A stretch of 64,000 bases of DNA from Alitta virens (Eukaryota > Annelida > Polychaeta > Phyllodocida > Nereididae). The stretch lies in NCBI GenBank assembly GCA_932294295.1, contig OW028580.1, forward strand, positions 23,918,975 to 23,982,974, given 5' to 3'. This document shows positions 33,422 to 46,500 of this stretch, in pieces; position 1 is the first letter of the stretch; each line of letters starts with the position of its first letter. The position numbers were made by a program, and so were the translations under genes. A model generated the notes under the pieces. The model was given only the letters and a program-made list of their open reading frames with translations. It made no database searches and had not been told where the DNA came from.

Positions 33422-36400
33422 AGAAGGGACATGATGAAAAAAAAAATCATGTATGTGCTAACATAAAAAATGTATGTGCGAACATTTAAAAAAATTACTA
33501 TAAAATAGTCATCAAAATTTTTGAGGGAACATCAAAATAGCAAAAATCTAAAATTTGTGAGGGAACATAAAAAATGTGTGACAAATATCAATATAGCAAA
33601 CATCAAAAAAATTTGTGAGGGAACATTTAGAGACTCGATCAGGTGACAAATCTGAACCTTTTGCTGTTCGAACATTGTTTGGTTGGTGTATTAATGGTCC
33701 GACAAGGTCAGGTACTGTTCATAAAAGTGCTATTTCACATTTTGTCACTACTTCTTTAGATGAAAGTGTTGAGAGATTCTGGCAAATTGAGGAAGATGGG
33801 GTGACGAGAGATGAATTGGCTTGGTCCATAGAGGATAAGCAAACAATTGCATTGTGGGATGCCAAGTGTAGCTTTCAGAATGGACACTATCAACTCCCAA
33901 TCCCATGGAAGGAATCTGTTCATATTCCAAACAATTATTCTGTTGCTTTGTGTCGATTGAAGTCAAATGTTGTCAGTTTGAGGAAGTGCGGATTATTTGA
34001 AAAATACGACAGTGAGATAGTCAAGTTGTTAAGCAAAGATATGCTGAAAAGATTCCCCTTGATGAATTGGTTGGTCGTGATAAAATCTGGTATCTGGCTC
34101 ACCAAGCATTTTTGTCCGACAAGAAGCCAGACAAACTGCGGGTCGTTTTGGATTGTGCTTCAAGGTTCCAGGGTCAATCCTTAAATCATAAATGTCACAG
34201 AGGTCCTGATCTCAATAACAAGTTACTAAATGTCCTCCTGCGTTTCAGAAATCATGAAATTGCAGTGATGGCTGATGTACAGGCTATGTACCACCAGGTT
34301 AGGATTCCTCCTGATCAAAGGGATATTTTGTGTTTTTTATGGTTTGATCCAAGTGATTCCATTGAGCAATTTCGTATGACATCTCATGTTTTTGGGGGAG
34401 TATGGTAAGCGTCTGCAGCAACTTGTGCTTTGCGTCTAATAGCTTATGATTTTGAGGGCTGTACAAGTCAGGTTAGAGACATCGTACAAAATTAATTTTA
34501 CGTCGATGACTGTCTAGTTTCATTTCAGGAAGTTGATGATGCTATTAAGGCTGTTAGTGGTGTCAAAACTCAGTTGCAAGCTGGTGGGTTTAGGCTCACC
34601 AAATTTTTTTCCAATAGTGAGGATGTATTGAGTTATATTCCTTCTGATGATCGTGCAGTTGAAGTCAAAGATTTGCAAGCAAGTTGTCACAGCAAGGCTC
34701 TCGGTATTAAATGGGATATTTGCAGAGATCAGTTGTTCTTTGAAGTTGCTCTTATAGAAATGTTGAATGAATTGAACAGGAGAACCATGCTAAGTCTTGT
34801 GTCTACATTATTTGACCCTTTAGGTCTCATTGGCCCGGTGTTGATTCAAGGCAAAATCTTATTTCAGGCGGCAACTAGACTGAAGGTTGGATGGGATGAG
34901 TCCTTACCATCAGACCTTGTAAGAAAATGGAATACATGGTTTAGGTCTCTGTCTCAGTAGTCTTTGATCAAGATTCCAAGGTGTGTAAAACCACATGAAT
35001 TTGACGGAGGAGCATTCGAACTTCATCATTTCAGTGATGCTAGCTCTGTTGCGTATGGGTGCTGTAGTTATCTCAGAAGCATAAATGAAAAAGGTGAAAT
35101 TTATGTATCTCTGCTTTGCAGTAAGAGTCGAGTAGCTCCCATTAAGACACTGACAATCCCTAGACTCAGACTTCAAGGTGCTCTCCTTGCTGCACGCATG
35201 GACGCTACTCTGAAAAGTGAATTACGATTAGATCTAAATGAACCTCATTTCTGGGTGGACAGTGAGATTGTCCTCAAATACATTGCTAATGACTGCAGTT
35301 GCTTCCAAGTTTTTGTGGCCAATCGTGTGAGTGAAATTCAATCTTTAACTGAACCTAGTCAGTGGCATCATATCCCTGGTGCAAACAATCCAGCAGATAT
35401 CATCAGTAGGGGGTCGAGTCCTGTCGATCTTGTAAAATCAGTTTGGTCACATGGTCCTGCTTTTTTGCATGATTACAAGAGTGATTGGAAGTTTCCACAG
35501 GTGTCTGAAGGTTTGTCACATGAGGATCCTGAGATTTGGAAATCAAAGGGCCTATAGTTGAGGAATCTTTTGTTGTAAATATTGAGTGTCATCTTTTAGA
35601 TAAATTGTCTAGCCATTATTCTAGTTGGTTGAAGCTCAAACGAGCCACAGCTTGGTGGCTTAGGTTGAAAGATTTTCTTAAGTCAAAGGGTCAATGTGAC
35701 ATTAGTGGTGCAGTGACTGTCCATGAACTTGAAGTGGCATCTGATCTTATTGTAAAACATGTCCAAAGCCAGAGGTATTCTGTTGAAATTGATTCGCTTG
35801 AAACAAATGGCAACGTGCTCAAATCAAGTTCATTACAATTACTGATGCCAAAGTTTAATGCCAAAGGTATACTTTGTGTAGGTGGTCTGTTAAGAAAACC
35901 AAGTCCACATATTTGGTTCATCCAATTAGTAAAAATTGTCAAAATTGAAACTGTGTAGTTTGTGTTTTAATTGTGTACATTTATTTTGATTTTGCTATTT
36001 GCTACTATATCGATTTGAAGTTTTGAATTGTGAATTAGAAAATCCTCATTAAATTTCAAGCATTGTAAATTGAACATTTCTTTGTAAATGATATGTAGTT
36101 ATAAACTGTCTGTTGCAGACACACTGCAAGTTTATGACAGGTTTTGGTGTTATTCTGTTTAGGCCTATTGACACACACATGTTATGAAGGTTTATGACAC
36201 CTAGATTACAATAAACTGTTACCAATTTGTATAGACAAGGAAATCAGTTGGCTCATTGTTTTAGAGCAGTAAACATGTGATTTTGCCAGCAATTAAATAT
36301 AGGTGAGTGTATTATAACTTATTTACACTGAGGACAATATTATAAAATATTCAGTTTTTTAGTATATTATACATACATTATTGTTATCATTGTTTTAGGA

Positions 36401-36895
36401 CTACATCGAGGATATATGATTATCAATTGAGGAAATGTGTGGACAAAAGAGGCATTGTATTTGTGAGTGAAATTTATTTATCTATGCATATAATTGAATT
36501 TATATATTTCAGTCTGATATAAAAAAATGTATTTACTTAGGTAAATGTATAATGTGGGTATTACTAAATGGTGTTCATGTTTTTATTTATTTGTAGATTC
36601 ACTCACAGGGATGTTAAGTAGCCTGGAGACTAAATTCAGAAGCAATTTCTGTGACTTTTTCTGTGGGAAATATTTTATGTTCCCACAAAAACTTTCTGTG
36701 TTCACGCATCCATTTTTTTAATGTTCCTGCACAAATGTTTTATGTGCGCACACAAATTTAGATGTTTGCTTATCAGTTTTTTATGTTCACTTAAAAATTT
36801 TGTATGTTCCCGCATCATTTTTAATGTTCGCATATACATTTTTTATGTTCGCACATACATATTTTTATTTTATTTTTTTTCATCATGTCCCTTCT
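33422..36895. mobile_element. Foldback-like element, family 2, carrying a BEL/Pao pol fragment
   Basis: The ends are perfect inverted 15-mers: AGAAGGGACATGATG at 33,422-33,436 and its complement at 36,881-36,895. Inside each end is an arm of degenerate units of about 20 bases of the form aaaaaatgtatgtgcgaacat. The left arm runs to about 33,627 and the right arm covers about 36,650-36,860 in inverted orientation. The left arm stops exactly where BEL-type pol coding begins. No LTRs (direct repeats) were found around the pol, so the fragment appears to be cargo. From 35,956 to 36,640 the sequence is unrecognised. Confidence 0.75.
33628..35958 (+). pseudogene. BEL/Pao retrotransposon pol fragment (RT and RNase H), decayed
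   Basis: Conceptual translation across breaks gives BEL/Pao pol from just after the protease (EPFAVRTLFGWCINGP) through reverse transcriptase to the linker before integrase (ATAWWLRLKDF, TVHELEVASDLIVKHVQ, MPKFNAKGILCVGGLL). RT marks are LRVVLDCASRF, VMADVQAMYHQVRIP, FRMTSHVFGG and the catalytic FYVDDCL (34,497-34,517). RNase H marks are FSDASSVAYG, TIPRLRLQGALLAARM, WVDSEIVLKYI and NNPADIISRG. Gag, protease and integrase are absent. Breaks: a frame change near 34,070, stops at about 34,407, 34,494 and 34,958, and another frame change near 35,540. It cannot encode a working enzyme. Confidence 0.92.
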
Positions 36896-37055
36896 AAAGG
36901 CATTGGGAATTAAAAAGAACATGCACTTCTGTCGAAGTCGCCTGAAGTAGGTACATATTTGTTAATAAAATTAAAGGTACACAGGTGCTGTTCCACCAAG
37001 GAAAGCCAGTTGAATGGATCCAGTCAACAGTTGGGGAGGAATCTGACTTATTAGA

Positions 37056-37200
37056 CAAGGTTTACTGGCGCTTCCAAGGAGAGCAGCATGTAAATGTATA
37101 GGTTTATATCCCGCTTTAACTGCTCCGAGCAGTCTCAATCTACTGGCCAGTTTACAACTGAACTGGGCTGGGTCCTAACCACTAGACCACTCAGCTGTAT
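37056..37200 (-). mobile_element. SINE-like repeat, family 3, copy 1
   Basis: On the minus strand an A-box-like ctgagtggtctagtggttag (plus about 37,176-37,195) precedes a body containing gactgctcggagcagttaaa. The block at 37,056-37,144 (caaggtttactggcgcttcc through gctccgagcagtctcaatc) is repeated nearly exactly at 38,225-38,312. No clear B box is seen. Confidence 0.5.
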
Positions 37201-37530
37201 TACATAAATGTATAAGTAAATGTTATGATGCCGAAAATAATAATGAAAAATGAAAATTAAACAATCATCATGGCTTTTGAAACATATTTATTCACACTCT
37301 CACAAACTATATACAACTATATACTACTGCAATTCCAATACCTTTTTTTGTTGATAATTTATAGTTCAACCTGTATCACATATAACGTAATCTGAAAGTA
37401 CCAACGAAACGATAAATTTGTTCTGATATCACTGCAAAAAGATCTTAAAATTGAATGATGATATGATGATAAAATGTTGATTTATGTCAGGATTCACAAG
37501 ATAGAATTTTTGTTTACGCATCACAAATGA

Positions 37531-40500
37531 TTAGGTTGTAGAAATCACGTATTCTGATGGCATTGTTACAATCCCGTTCTCATGTTCAACAAGTGTTGTC
37601 TGAGAATTTTCTCTTGTCAATGTCAGGTCTCTGAGCTCAATTTTTGCCTTTTCCTGAAATTTAAAAAAGATATGAAACTGCAATATACATAACATTATCA
37701 CATCTTTCTTTCGTTCTTTATTTTTGACATCTGGAAAACAATTTGATTTTGCGGAATACTTCATTTGCAATTCCTAAAACTGTAACAAATAGTAAACTCA
37801 GTCACCAGCGGATTAAAAATGATGTGAAAAGAGAGCTGTATAGGTTTGCTTCATAATAAATTTACATTGAACATATTGAGATATTTGTTGTTTCTAAGAT
37901 GAATACAAATTGGCTAAGTTCTTACATTATGATAATATCTTTAGCTATGCTAATTTCAATGGGAAAAACTTTCCAAACCTTGATCAAATAATTGCCATAT
38001 TTTCTAGGTAAAGGTAAACATAATTCACCCTTCAATATATACATTGTTATATATAATAAGTTATCTACACTTTGTGGGCACAGTAAATCTTGTTAATCAT
38101 ATATTTGTTAATGCGCAAAATTTACCGAAACATTCAAAATTTACTGGTCTATCTTTGCATGGTGAAGTTGAAACTTTGCTAAATTGAATAAAATCAGTTG
38201 GTCCATAGAATCTGACTTATAAGACAAGGTTTACTGGCGCTTCCAAGGAGAGCAGCATGTAAATGTATAGGTTTATATCCCACTTTAACTGCTCCGAGCA
38301 GTCTCAATCTACTTTACAATGACACCCTTGGCAGGCCTGTTCAAGCATGAGCCTTCCTCAACTCCCTGGGGAGTATACAGCCGAGCAGCCGTAGTCAGTG
38401 CATCAGACTAAGCACTCTATAATTAGCATCACTGCCTATAGCCATATCCACTGACCTCATCAACTCCATCTGTGTATTCAATCCTTCTGAGAAATGCATA
38501 TCGACCAAGAATGCCGAAAAGAAACATTTCCATTATCAGTATGAAGTGATTAATTCCTGAAAAATAAAATAGATATATTTTGAGAATATAATTTAGCTAT
38601 CTGATGGTGTCTAGAACCAGTGACCTACCATAGCCATTTTTCACTGGTTTTGTCTTACAGGATATTGAGGATGGTCAGATTTAGTCAAAATGTTAGCCAA
38701 TGGCAAAGTGACATATTTTCGACTAAAATGTTAGTCTGGCTGATTAACTTTTTAGTAAAAATGGCTGTGGGGATTGTTAGGGGGGGGGGCGTCATTGTCA
38801 TTCTACACACAGTCAAAATTGCCTAAAAAAAATTAGTCAAAATGACTCAAGTAATTATTCCAGAAATTTCTTAATAGCTTGATTGACTAACTTTAAAGGG
38901 GCGTTCACACAGTCACGGATACAACCTACGTATTACCACGTATGAAATTTTTTTTTTTACTCTTGCTCATCCTTGTTCATACGTGATTCAATCGCCGAGC
39001 GTTTCAAGGGTACTCTTGTTAATCCGTAGAACACTCCTGGTAGTGCTAAATCATCCATGACCATACGTGGAGAGGGCAAACATTTTCAAATTTAAAACAT
39101 TGGGGGATGTTCTACAAGTAAATTGTTTATATTAGTTACGTAACTTGTTCGGGATTCACTTGGTGAGCATTCTACATACGTTCTACGTAGTACTATGTAA
39201 CTACATGCCCTTAAGGGGGTTTCACACATAGCCGGATCAGACGCAGGAGCATCCCGGAATGAAATTTCGTTAAATCCGGGGCGGTCCGGGCGAAAAAGTT
39301 AGAAATGTAAACAAACGAAATAAATGGGCGGTGTGGACACGAAGGCAAGACGGAGGCAACAAGGAGCAACACGGTCATGACACGGATGTGTACGGGTGCT
39401 ACACGGATATGTAGGGAGGAGCGCGGTTAAACAAGGAATGAGCCACGGTTGTAGCCGGAGGTAACACGACTGTGCCGGAGGCGGGCGGAGTGAACCGGAT
39501 GTTACACGGGGCCTTCACGGATATACCCGATCTTTACACGATCTTACTACGATATCACTACGGAGTTAAGCGGTTTTCACCCGGATCGCTCTGAAATTGG
39601 TATTTAAACTGCCTGCATTCCACTGTCCATCATTCCACTTCGGACTACCACACTGCAAAGCTGTTGCTGCTACTACAGAAAAATTGGATATGTCTTTATC
39701 ACACTACGAGAGGGTGGAATTGGATTTGAAGTGCATGGACATGCAAGTCCAGCTATTGACTGCTGCTAATGATATAATACTGCAAGAAGAACACAAACTG
39801 CAAGATGATGCAGTGAGGGCCACAACATCAACTGATGAAGATGACCTATTAGAAAATGCTGCTGCTGCACCAAGACGAAGAAGAAGAAGGCAAATGTGGG
39901 TGCGACCTTGGCTGCTAAGAAGACCTCTTTATGGGCAGTATGAAAAACTGATGGCTGAATTGACTGCAGAAGATGTGGGTGGCTTCAAGAATTTCATGAG
40001 GATGGAGCCTGACTTATTCCATGAAGTTCTTGCCAGAGTGGGACCTAGGATTACAAAGCAGGATACCTTTTGGAGGAGGGCCCTTGAACCTGGATTGAAA
40101 CTGGCTATTACCTTGCGCTACCTGGGTACGGGCAACAGCTACAAGTCTCTGCAGTATGGATTTAGGGTAGCCTTCAATACCATTTCTATCCTTGTCATCG
40201 AAGTCTGCCAGGCCATCATAGACGAGTACTCAGCAGAAGTCATGCAGTGTCCTGTAACCCCAGAAGCCTGGAAAGAAGTTGCCAATGGATTCTACAACAG
40301 ATGGAACTTCCCCCACTGTGTCGGCGCCATTGATGGGAAGCACGTTGCCATCAGATGTCCTGCCAAGTCTGGATCCCTGTTCTACAACTACAAGGGATTT
40401 TTCTCTATTGTCCTACTGGCTGTAGTTGATGCTGAATACAAGTTCCTCTACGTTGACATTGGTGCCAGTGGATCAGGCTCAGATGCTGGAGTGTTTAGTC

Positions 40501-43500
40501 AGACAGAATTGAAGGAAGCGCTACAAAGTGGGAACATTGGATTACCTGAACCAGATAACCTGCCTAATGATGACCAACCAGTGCCTTACTTCATAGTTGG
40601 GGATGATGCCTTTGGACTGCAGACTTGGATGATGAAGCCTCTGCCTCACAGGAACATGAGCATGGAAGACAGAATCTTCAACTACAGACTTTCTAGAGCT
40701 AGACGGGTGGTAGAGAATGCATTTGGACTTTTGGCTGCCAGGTTCAGGTGTCTCCTCACAACAATGCCTCAAAGTCCTGACAGAGTGTGTACCATAACTC
40801 TTGCTTGCTGTGTGTTGCACAACCTACTGAGGGTGAGGTATCCAACTGCTCAAGTGAATGCTGTGGACCAGGAAAATGCCGACATCCATGAGATCATCCC
40901 AGGCGCATGGAGGGAGAATGCTGCCAATCTACCAGACATGGGACATGTGTTCAGAGGCAACACCAACAGAGCAGCCAAGGAAATGTGGCAATACTTGGTC
41001 AGCTACGTGAACTCAGCAGCTGGGAGTGTACCATGGCAGCAAGACAAGATTTGAAAACAGCACGAATGATGTAAGTTTCAACATTTAATTAATGGCAAAC
41101 TTCAGACTTCTGCAGCACACAAGTGCAAAAAATACACATCATTTAATTATTGTCATGTAATACAGTTTACATGAAAACATAAGTAAAAGTTCATTGTTCA
41201 TTACATTAAACTTCATTGGTATACAGTTCACATGAAAACATAAGTAATAACAGTTCATTGTTCATTTCATTAAAGTTCATTGTTCATTTCCAGCTCAACA
41301 TTACTCGGTTGTGGTAGTTGGAGGCGTGGGCACCGAAAAGGAGGAGTTATGGTCATCACCACCAACCATTCCCCCCACACTAGTGTTTAACAAGTAAGTG
41401 GTGAGCGAAACATCCTGAGGCGTGCTGCAATCCTGTGGTGACATGGAAGGACGACCGTGAGAAGGACCTGAAGTCAACCAGGCCTGACTGATAATCGTAG
41501 AAGATGTCGCAGGAGGGGGGATCAGTGCAGGCACAGACGAAGAAGGGGCAGACGACACGAGAGCCTGGGGCGAAGGGCCGGACGGAGTAGCGAACATCCG
41601 GGCAGCAGGGCTGGATGAATGCTGTGCGAACATCTGGGCAGCAGGGCTGGAAGAATGCTGTGGGAACATCTGGGCAGCAGGGCTGGAAGAATGCTGTGTG
41701 AACATCTGGGCAGCAGGGCTGGAAGAATGCTGATGATGAGGGAACATCTGCACAGGAGGACCGGATGAACTGGCTGTAGTAGCAGGAGCAGGGAGGATGA
41801 ACTGCTGCTGCTGCTGCTGCTGAGGGACAGGAGGCAGAAAGTGATGATACTGCTGTTGCTGTTGCAGTTGCTGTTGCTGCTGCTGTTGCTGTTGCTGCTG
41901 GCGCTTGCGACGATACGCCTGCTTAAACTGCATCAGGTTGTTTAAGGTTTGGGCCTGGTAATCCCACCAAGTGTCTGTGTCCATCTGCATCACCTCGTGG
42001 TAGATCATGTCCGTGAACACCCTCTTGGACAAGCTGCCTGAGTCCGTCGGCTGACTCAACTTGCTGTGCATGTCCCTCTGCAGATCGGTGGCTTTTTCAA
42101 TCAGCTGGAAATAGGAAAAAACACAACATTAGAGTAAGTCACATGGCAACTGCAATAGCATGTGCATTATTGACAATGTACTGAAAAGACACATCACCAT
42201 ACAGTGAACACTGGAAGTGCCAAGAAACAAAGCTACCACTTTCTACTATGGAAAAGCTACAACTTTAAAATGCAAGATTACAATTACAACTTTAAACTGC
42301 AAGATTACAATTACAACTTTAAACTGCAAGATTACAATTAGAACTTTAAACTGCAACATTACAATTAGAACTTTAAACTGCAACATTACAATACGATTAT
42401 CTTGATTATCATGGCAACTGAAGCAGTATACTTACTTGAGTGACAGCTTGTGTAGCAATTCCATCTCCACTAGCTGCAAGGCTGGATGAATCACAGTCAT
42501 GATGATGACAAGGCTGACGTCTGGACGTCTTCTTGCTTGGAGGAGGGCCCCCATCTTCCTCCTGCTGCTGCTGCTGTCGCCCTTGTAAGGCCCACCCTTG
42601 GACCTGCTTGTATCCGAATCCCTGCCACCATCATCCGAACTATCCACAATGACCTCCTCAGCTTCAGACGTGTCATCCTCAGTGGTAGGTCTGTTGCTGC
42701 TGGATGGAGTTTTGGCTGATAAGCTCTGGGAAAGCTGCCCACCTTTCTTTCTTTTCCCAGCATCAACCCTCTTGATGTGGCGTTCGAGGTAGCCGAAATT
42801 CTCCATGATCCAGTTGTCCCGGTCTGTCAGAATTCTGGCGGCCCCACCAGAAGGCTTCTTGCTTGGATCCGTCAGCTTCCCAACTGAAGTGCGCATTGAG
42901 TCAATCCAAGTTTTCAGCTGCTGCGCAGTACAACCCAGCTCCTTCGCCTTCTGGTCTATCATTCGCGATTTGATGTCTATCCGCTTGTATTGAGCAAGCC
43001 GCCGGTTATACAACATCTCCTGGGAACGGTACCAGTCGGCCACATCTTGTTCCTGGTCATCTGTCAGGTTCGGGGCTTCCTTTTTCTGCCTCTTCGCTTT
43101 TGCTGCAGGTGGGGGTGGAGCTGCAGTAGGAGGTACTGCAGGTTCAGCAGGTACAACTGGCCCAGGTAAATCTGGCATGCCTTGCGGACTTTGCGGTCTT
43201 GAAGAGGTATTACTGGCTGCATCTTCTTCAACAGCAGCAGGTGCAGGTTCCTCTTGCACAACAGTCTTCTTGCCAGGCCTCCCCTTTCCTCTCCTAGGTG
43301 GCATGGTGGTTAATTCAAAAAACGGCAGTAGCAGCAGCAGCAATCCAGAAGGTAATATCCAGAAGAAATGGTGGATAATAAATCAATTAATTCGATGATC
43401 AACGATGAACGGCGGGCGGTGGAATGATGCTTCTCCAAAGACGGCGGTTGTATATATACTCAGGCATCCGTACTCACTCCGTGTCAGTTTAATTAACTCC

Positions 43501-46500
43501 GTCTTGACATCTTGTTCACTCCTGTATGTCCGCATTGACCTCGTGTGACACCGTGTACTTAACGGAGTTAACCGGGTCAAGCAAATGACATGTAAACCCG
43601 CTTTCCCTGTTCACTCCGTTTAGACTCCGTGTTGGTCCTAGTTCACTCGTGTGGAACCGAGTTGCTCCTTGTGCTCTCCGGAGCGTACTTTTCACGCCCG
43701 GTTGACGCCGGACTTAGCCAGAGATCACACGATGTATTTCGGTGTCAATACGGAGGTCCCCGGAGATCGACGGAGTCTACTGGGAGTCTACACGGATCTA
43801 CACGGACCAACACGGATTTAACTATTCCGGGATCTCCGGCATGAAAAATTAAACATGTTTAATTTTTTTGCCGGAGTCCCACGGTGTTACCGGACAATGC
43901 CGGACACTCCCGGACATGAACAAGATGTCTATACGCCTTTCCCCGGAGTATGCGGGAGTATTCCGGAGTTGTCCTCCGGGACGCTCCTGCGTCTGATCCG
44001 GCTATGTGTGAAACCCCCTTAACGTAGCCACTGTCCATCCGTATATACGCCATCCACTCGCATATACTTGTAGAACCCTATAAAACGCTCCGCGGACATC
44101 CGTCGCCCGCACGAGCGATCTACGAGCAATCTACGAGTGCCTCATGAAAGCCTCACGGATGCCTAAAAATGGATGCTTGGCGACGGACGTTTGGCGAGCG
44201 TTTGACGGACGTCCGGCGAGTGATGTACGACTTCCTCACATACACTCAAGGAAAGAATTTATATGTGATTAAAAGAGCTACGAGTGAGCACGTATAGCCG
44301 ATTTTTCACGTTCTTGGTCATACGTAGGTCTTATCCTTGACAGTGTAAACGCCCCTGAAGAGGTAATGTGTTTTGTTGGTAGGCCTATTTCATTATTCCT
44401 TGTTAGGCGAGGCTAAACAGCTAAATAACGACAATAATTTCTGAGCCAATATTCAACACAATATTTCATCTGAAACAGCTAGCTAGACAATTATTTTTTC
44501 GAGAAAAGCACTTACGTGAGGCTCTGGCTTCCACTGAAAATGGTGGCTGACAAGGAATAGCGCCCTGACCAGCAACGATGCCGATTATAACGCTGATGAA
44601 AAAGGTTGTCAAAAGCGTCAACTGGACACCGAGGTATTTTGGTTTTAGATGATATTCAGGCAGATTGGCTGTTACTACCCCCATGAAGACCAACATACCA
44701 TATAAGTTTATTAATATAGAGATGAAGGTGACGATGGAAATGTAAAATGCAGCATTTTCTGGACCTGACTGCAAAATAAATGAATAAATGTTTGAAGTGC
44801 ATAACAATTTCAGATTGTACAGTACAGTGACATCTTCAATATATTAACCAGTCATTTATGGATTTATAGATTAAAATATTTGTTGCCCAGCACACAAAGA
44901 AATATCAATTTTCTGTCTCTGACATATTAGGTAATAATTAATCAGGCATTGCTCTCACATTGACCAGACAGATCATCTGTTGGTCCAGGAGATACTGGCG
45001 CAGTGTGTTGATAACTGATCTTGTTTTTTTTTATTCATTAACTTGTTTCAGCAGCCATTGCCTAATATTGATTATAAGGAAAAAGTGAAGTAAAGCGGAC
45101 CCAGATTTATGACCATATTTAACAAGCCTCATTGCCAGGCCTATGACGTAAATATGCTTGAAATCTATGTATGACGTCACAAACTAATGCAGTTATGACG
45201 GCGGTTTCATCTTCACGGTGAAGACAGCGTATTTTTGCTTTTTCTTGGGGGTTCCTGCCCCCAAACCCCCGCTCGTCTACACCAAATGTTATTTTTATTG
45301 TGCTGGAACTTCAAACAAATTATATTTTTATTGGCGCCAAATATGGGCATAAATTTGGGTCCGCTATACTGCACTAAACCCAATTATAACTACTGCTTTG
45401 AACATCACCTCCATCCAAACTGCTACTTTTTTAAAATAAAATAAAGAAAATACATTTATCTAAGGTTTCAAGCATTACGATCACGGTAGATCTATATCTA
45501 CACAACTACCTCGCACTTGGCTAGTGGGCAGCTGCTCTTTAGCTCAAAGATGGTGTAGAATCCGGTCCCCTCTGGCATCATGCGTGGGGTGTGGTTGTTG
45601 ACTAGGTGTGGTCAACACCTCAGGTGGTCATTGAGGATATAGTATTACGATCTCCGTACACAACTACCTCGTCTACTAGCACTTGGCTGGTGGGCAGCTG
45701 CTCTTTAGCTCAATGTTAGCGTGCAGGAAAGTTCCACACAAGAATATCATATCTATATTTTATGCAAGTGTATACAATATTCAATATATTACAATTATTA
45801 TTATTATATTAACATCACTTACTATCGTTATGATTGTAGTATAATATACTTACAGCGCCTGGGATAAAGGAACCATTAGTCCACATCACAGCGATTATAT
45901 ATCCGAACAATGGTCGAAATACGGCAAACTGAAGGACAAGAAATTTTGTGGTGCGGAAATATTTCCTTAAAAAAAAAAGAGGATAGTCCAGGGATAATTA
46001 CAGCAATATATGAATAATTACATTATACTAATGGTTTTATTAGTTAAAAACCGCAAGGTAATTTCATAGATAAAATCTTAAGTTTTGTGTGTGTTGACAG
46101 TTTGGGGGGCATGAACTATTTTTGTTGAAATAATTTCCTTTACCTCCATTCTGAGACTGACAAATTCATAGAGCTATTTCGTGGCATGATTTTTTTTTAA
46201 GTTGTATTTATTAAGGTCTTTTGCGCAACTTCTAAATATGTACCTACAGACATAATAGTACAAATAGTTTTTGATCATTTATAAACTTTTTAAAGGGTTA
46301 TAGCAGAAATTTCATACATTCTGGACCAGCATGGTTATCTGTGTAATGGCACAGGAGACGCAAAAATGGCTGTACTTTAAATCGCTTTCAGAAGATTTTT
46401 TATTTTTAAATTTGATGTTGATATTACTATAGTATTCTTACTTAGAGAATACAGCAGGTCCTTTCTTTCGAGAAAATAAAATCGTCTGCGGATGTCGTGT

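Larger units (their letters stand above)
39211..44022. mobile_element. PIF/Harbinger DNA transposon, apparently complete
   Basis: Near-perfect terminal inverted repeats of about 43 bases start GGGGGTTTCACACATAGCCG at 39,215 and end at 44,018; I see one mismatch. TTAA at both edges is compatible with the 3-base TTA/TAA duplication usual for this superfamily. The subterminal regions (39,300-39,590 and 43,470-43,990) are GC-rich and crowded with short cacggat / ccggag words, plausible transposase or MADF-protein binding sites. It holds two convergent genes: transposase (+) and a MADF/Myb-like protein (-). It lies in intron 6 of OST-alpha copy B. Confidence 0.9.
38897..44356. mobile_element. Outer Harbinger-like element split by the inner transposon
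   Basis: The left end at 38,897 (aggggcgttcacacagtcac) and the right end at 44,356, read in reverse (aggggcgtttacactgtcaa), are imperfect inverted repeats of about 45 bases, both running into acctacgtat. Removing the inner transposon leaves an element of about 650 bases with no ORF. Its tip (AGGGGCGTTCACAC) resembles the inner element's tip (GGGGGTTTCACAC), suggesting related families. The flanks TAA and GAA are at best a decayed 3-base duplication. Confidence 0.75.

Noticed and set aside
33422..36895. Full BEL/Pao LTR retrotransposon
   Set aside because: I looked for direct terminal repeats and found inverted ones with tandem units instead; gag, protease and integrase are missing.
42217..42405. 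Small plus-strand protein with repeated TLNCKITI
   Set aside because: It is a translation of the 28-bp minisatellite in the MADF gene intron.
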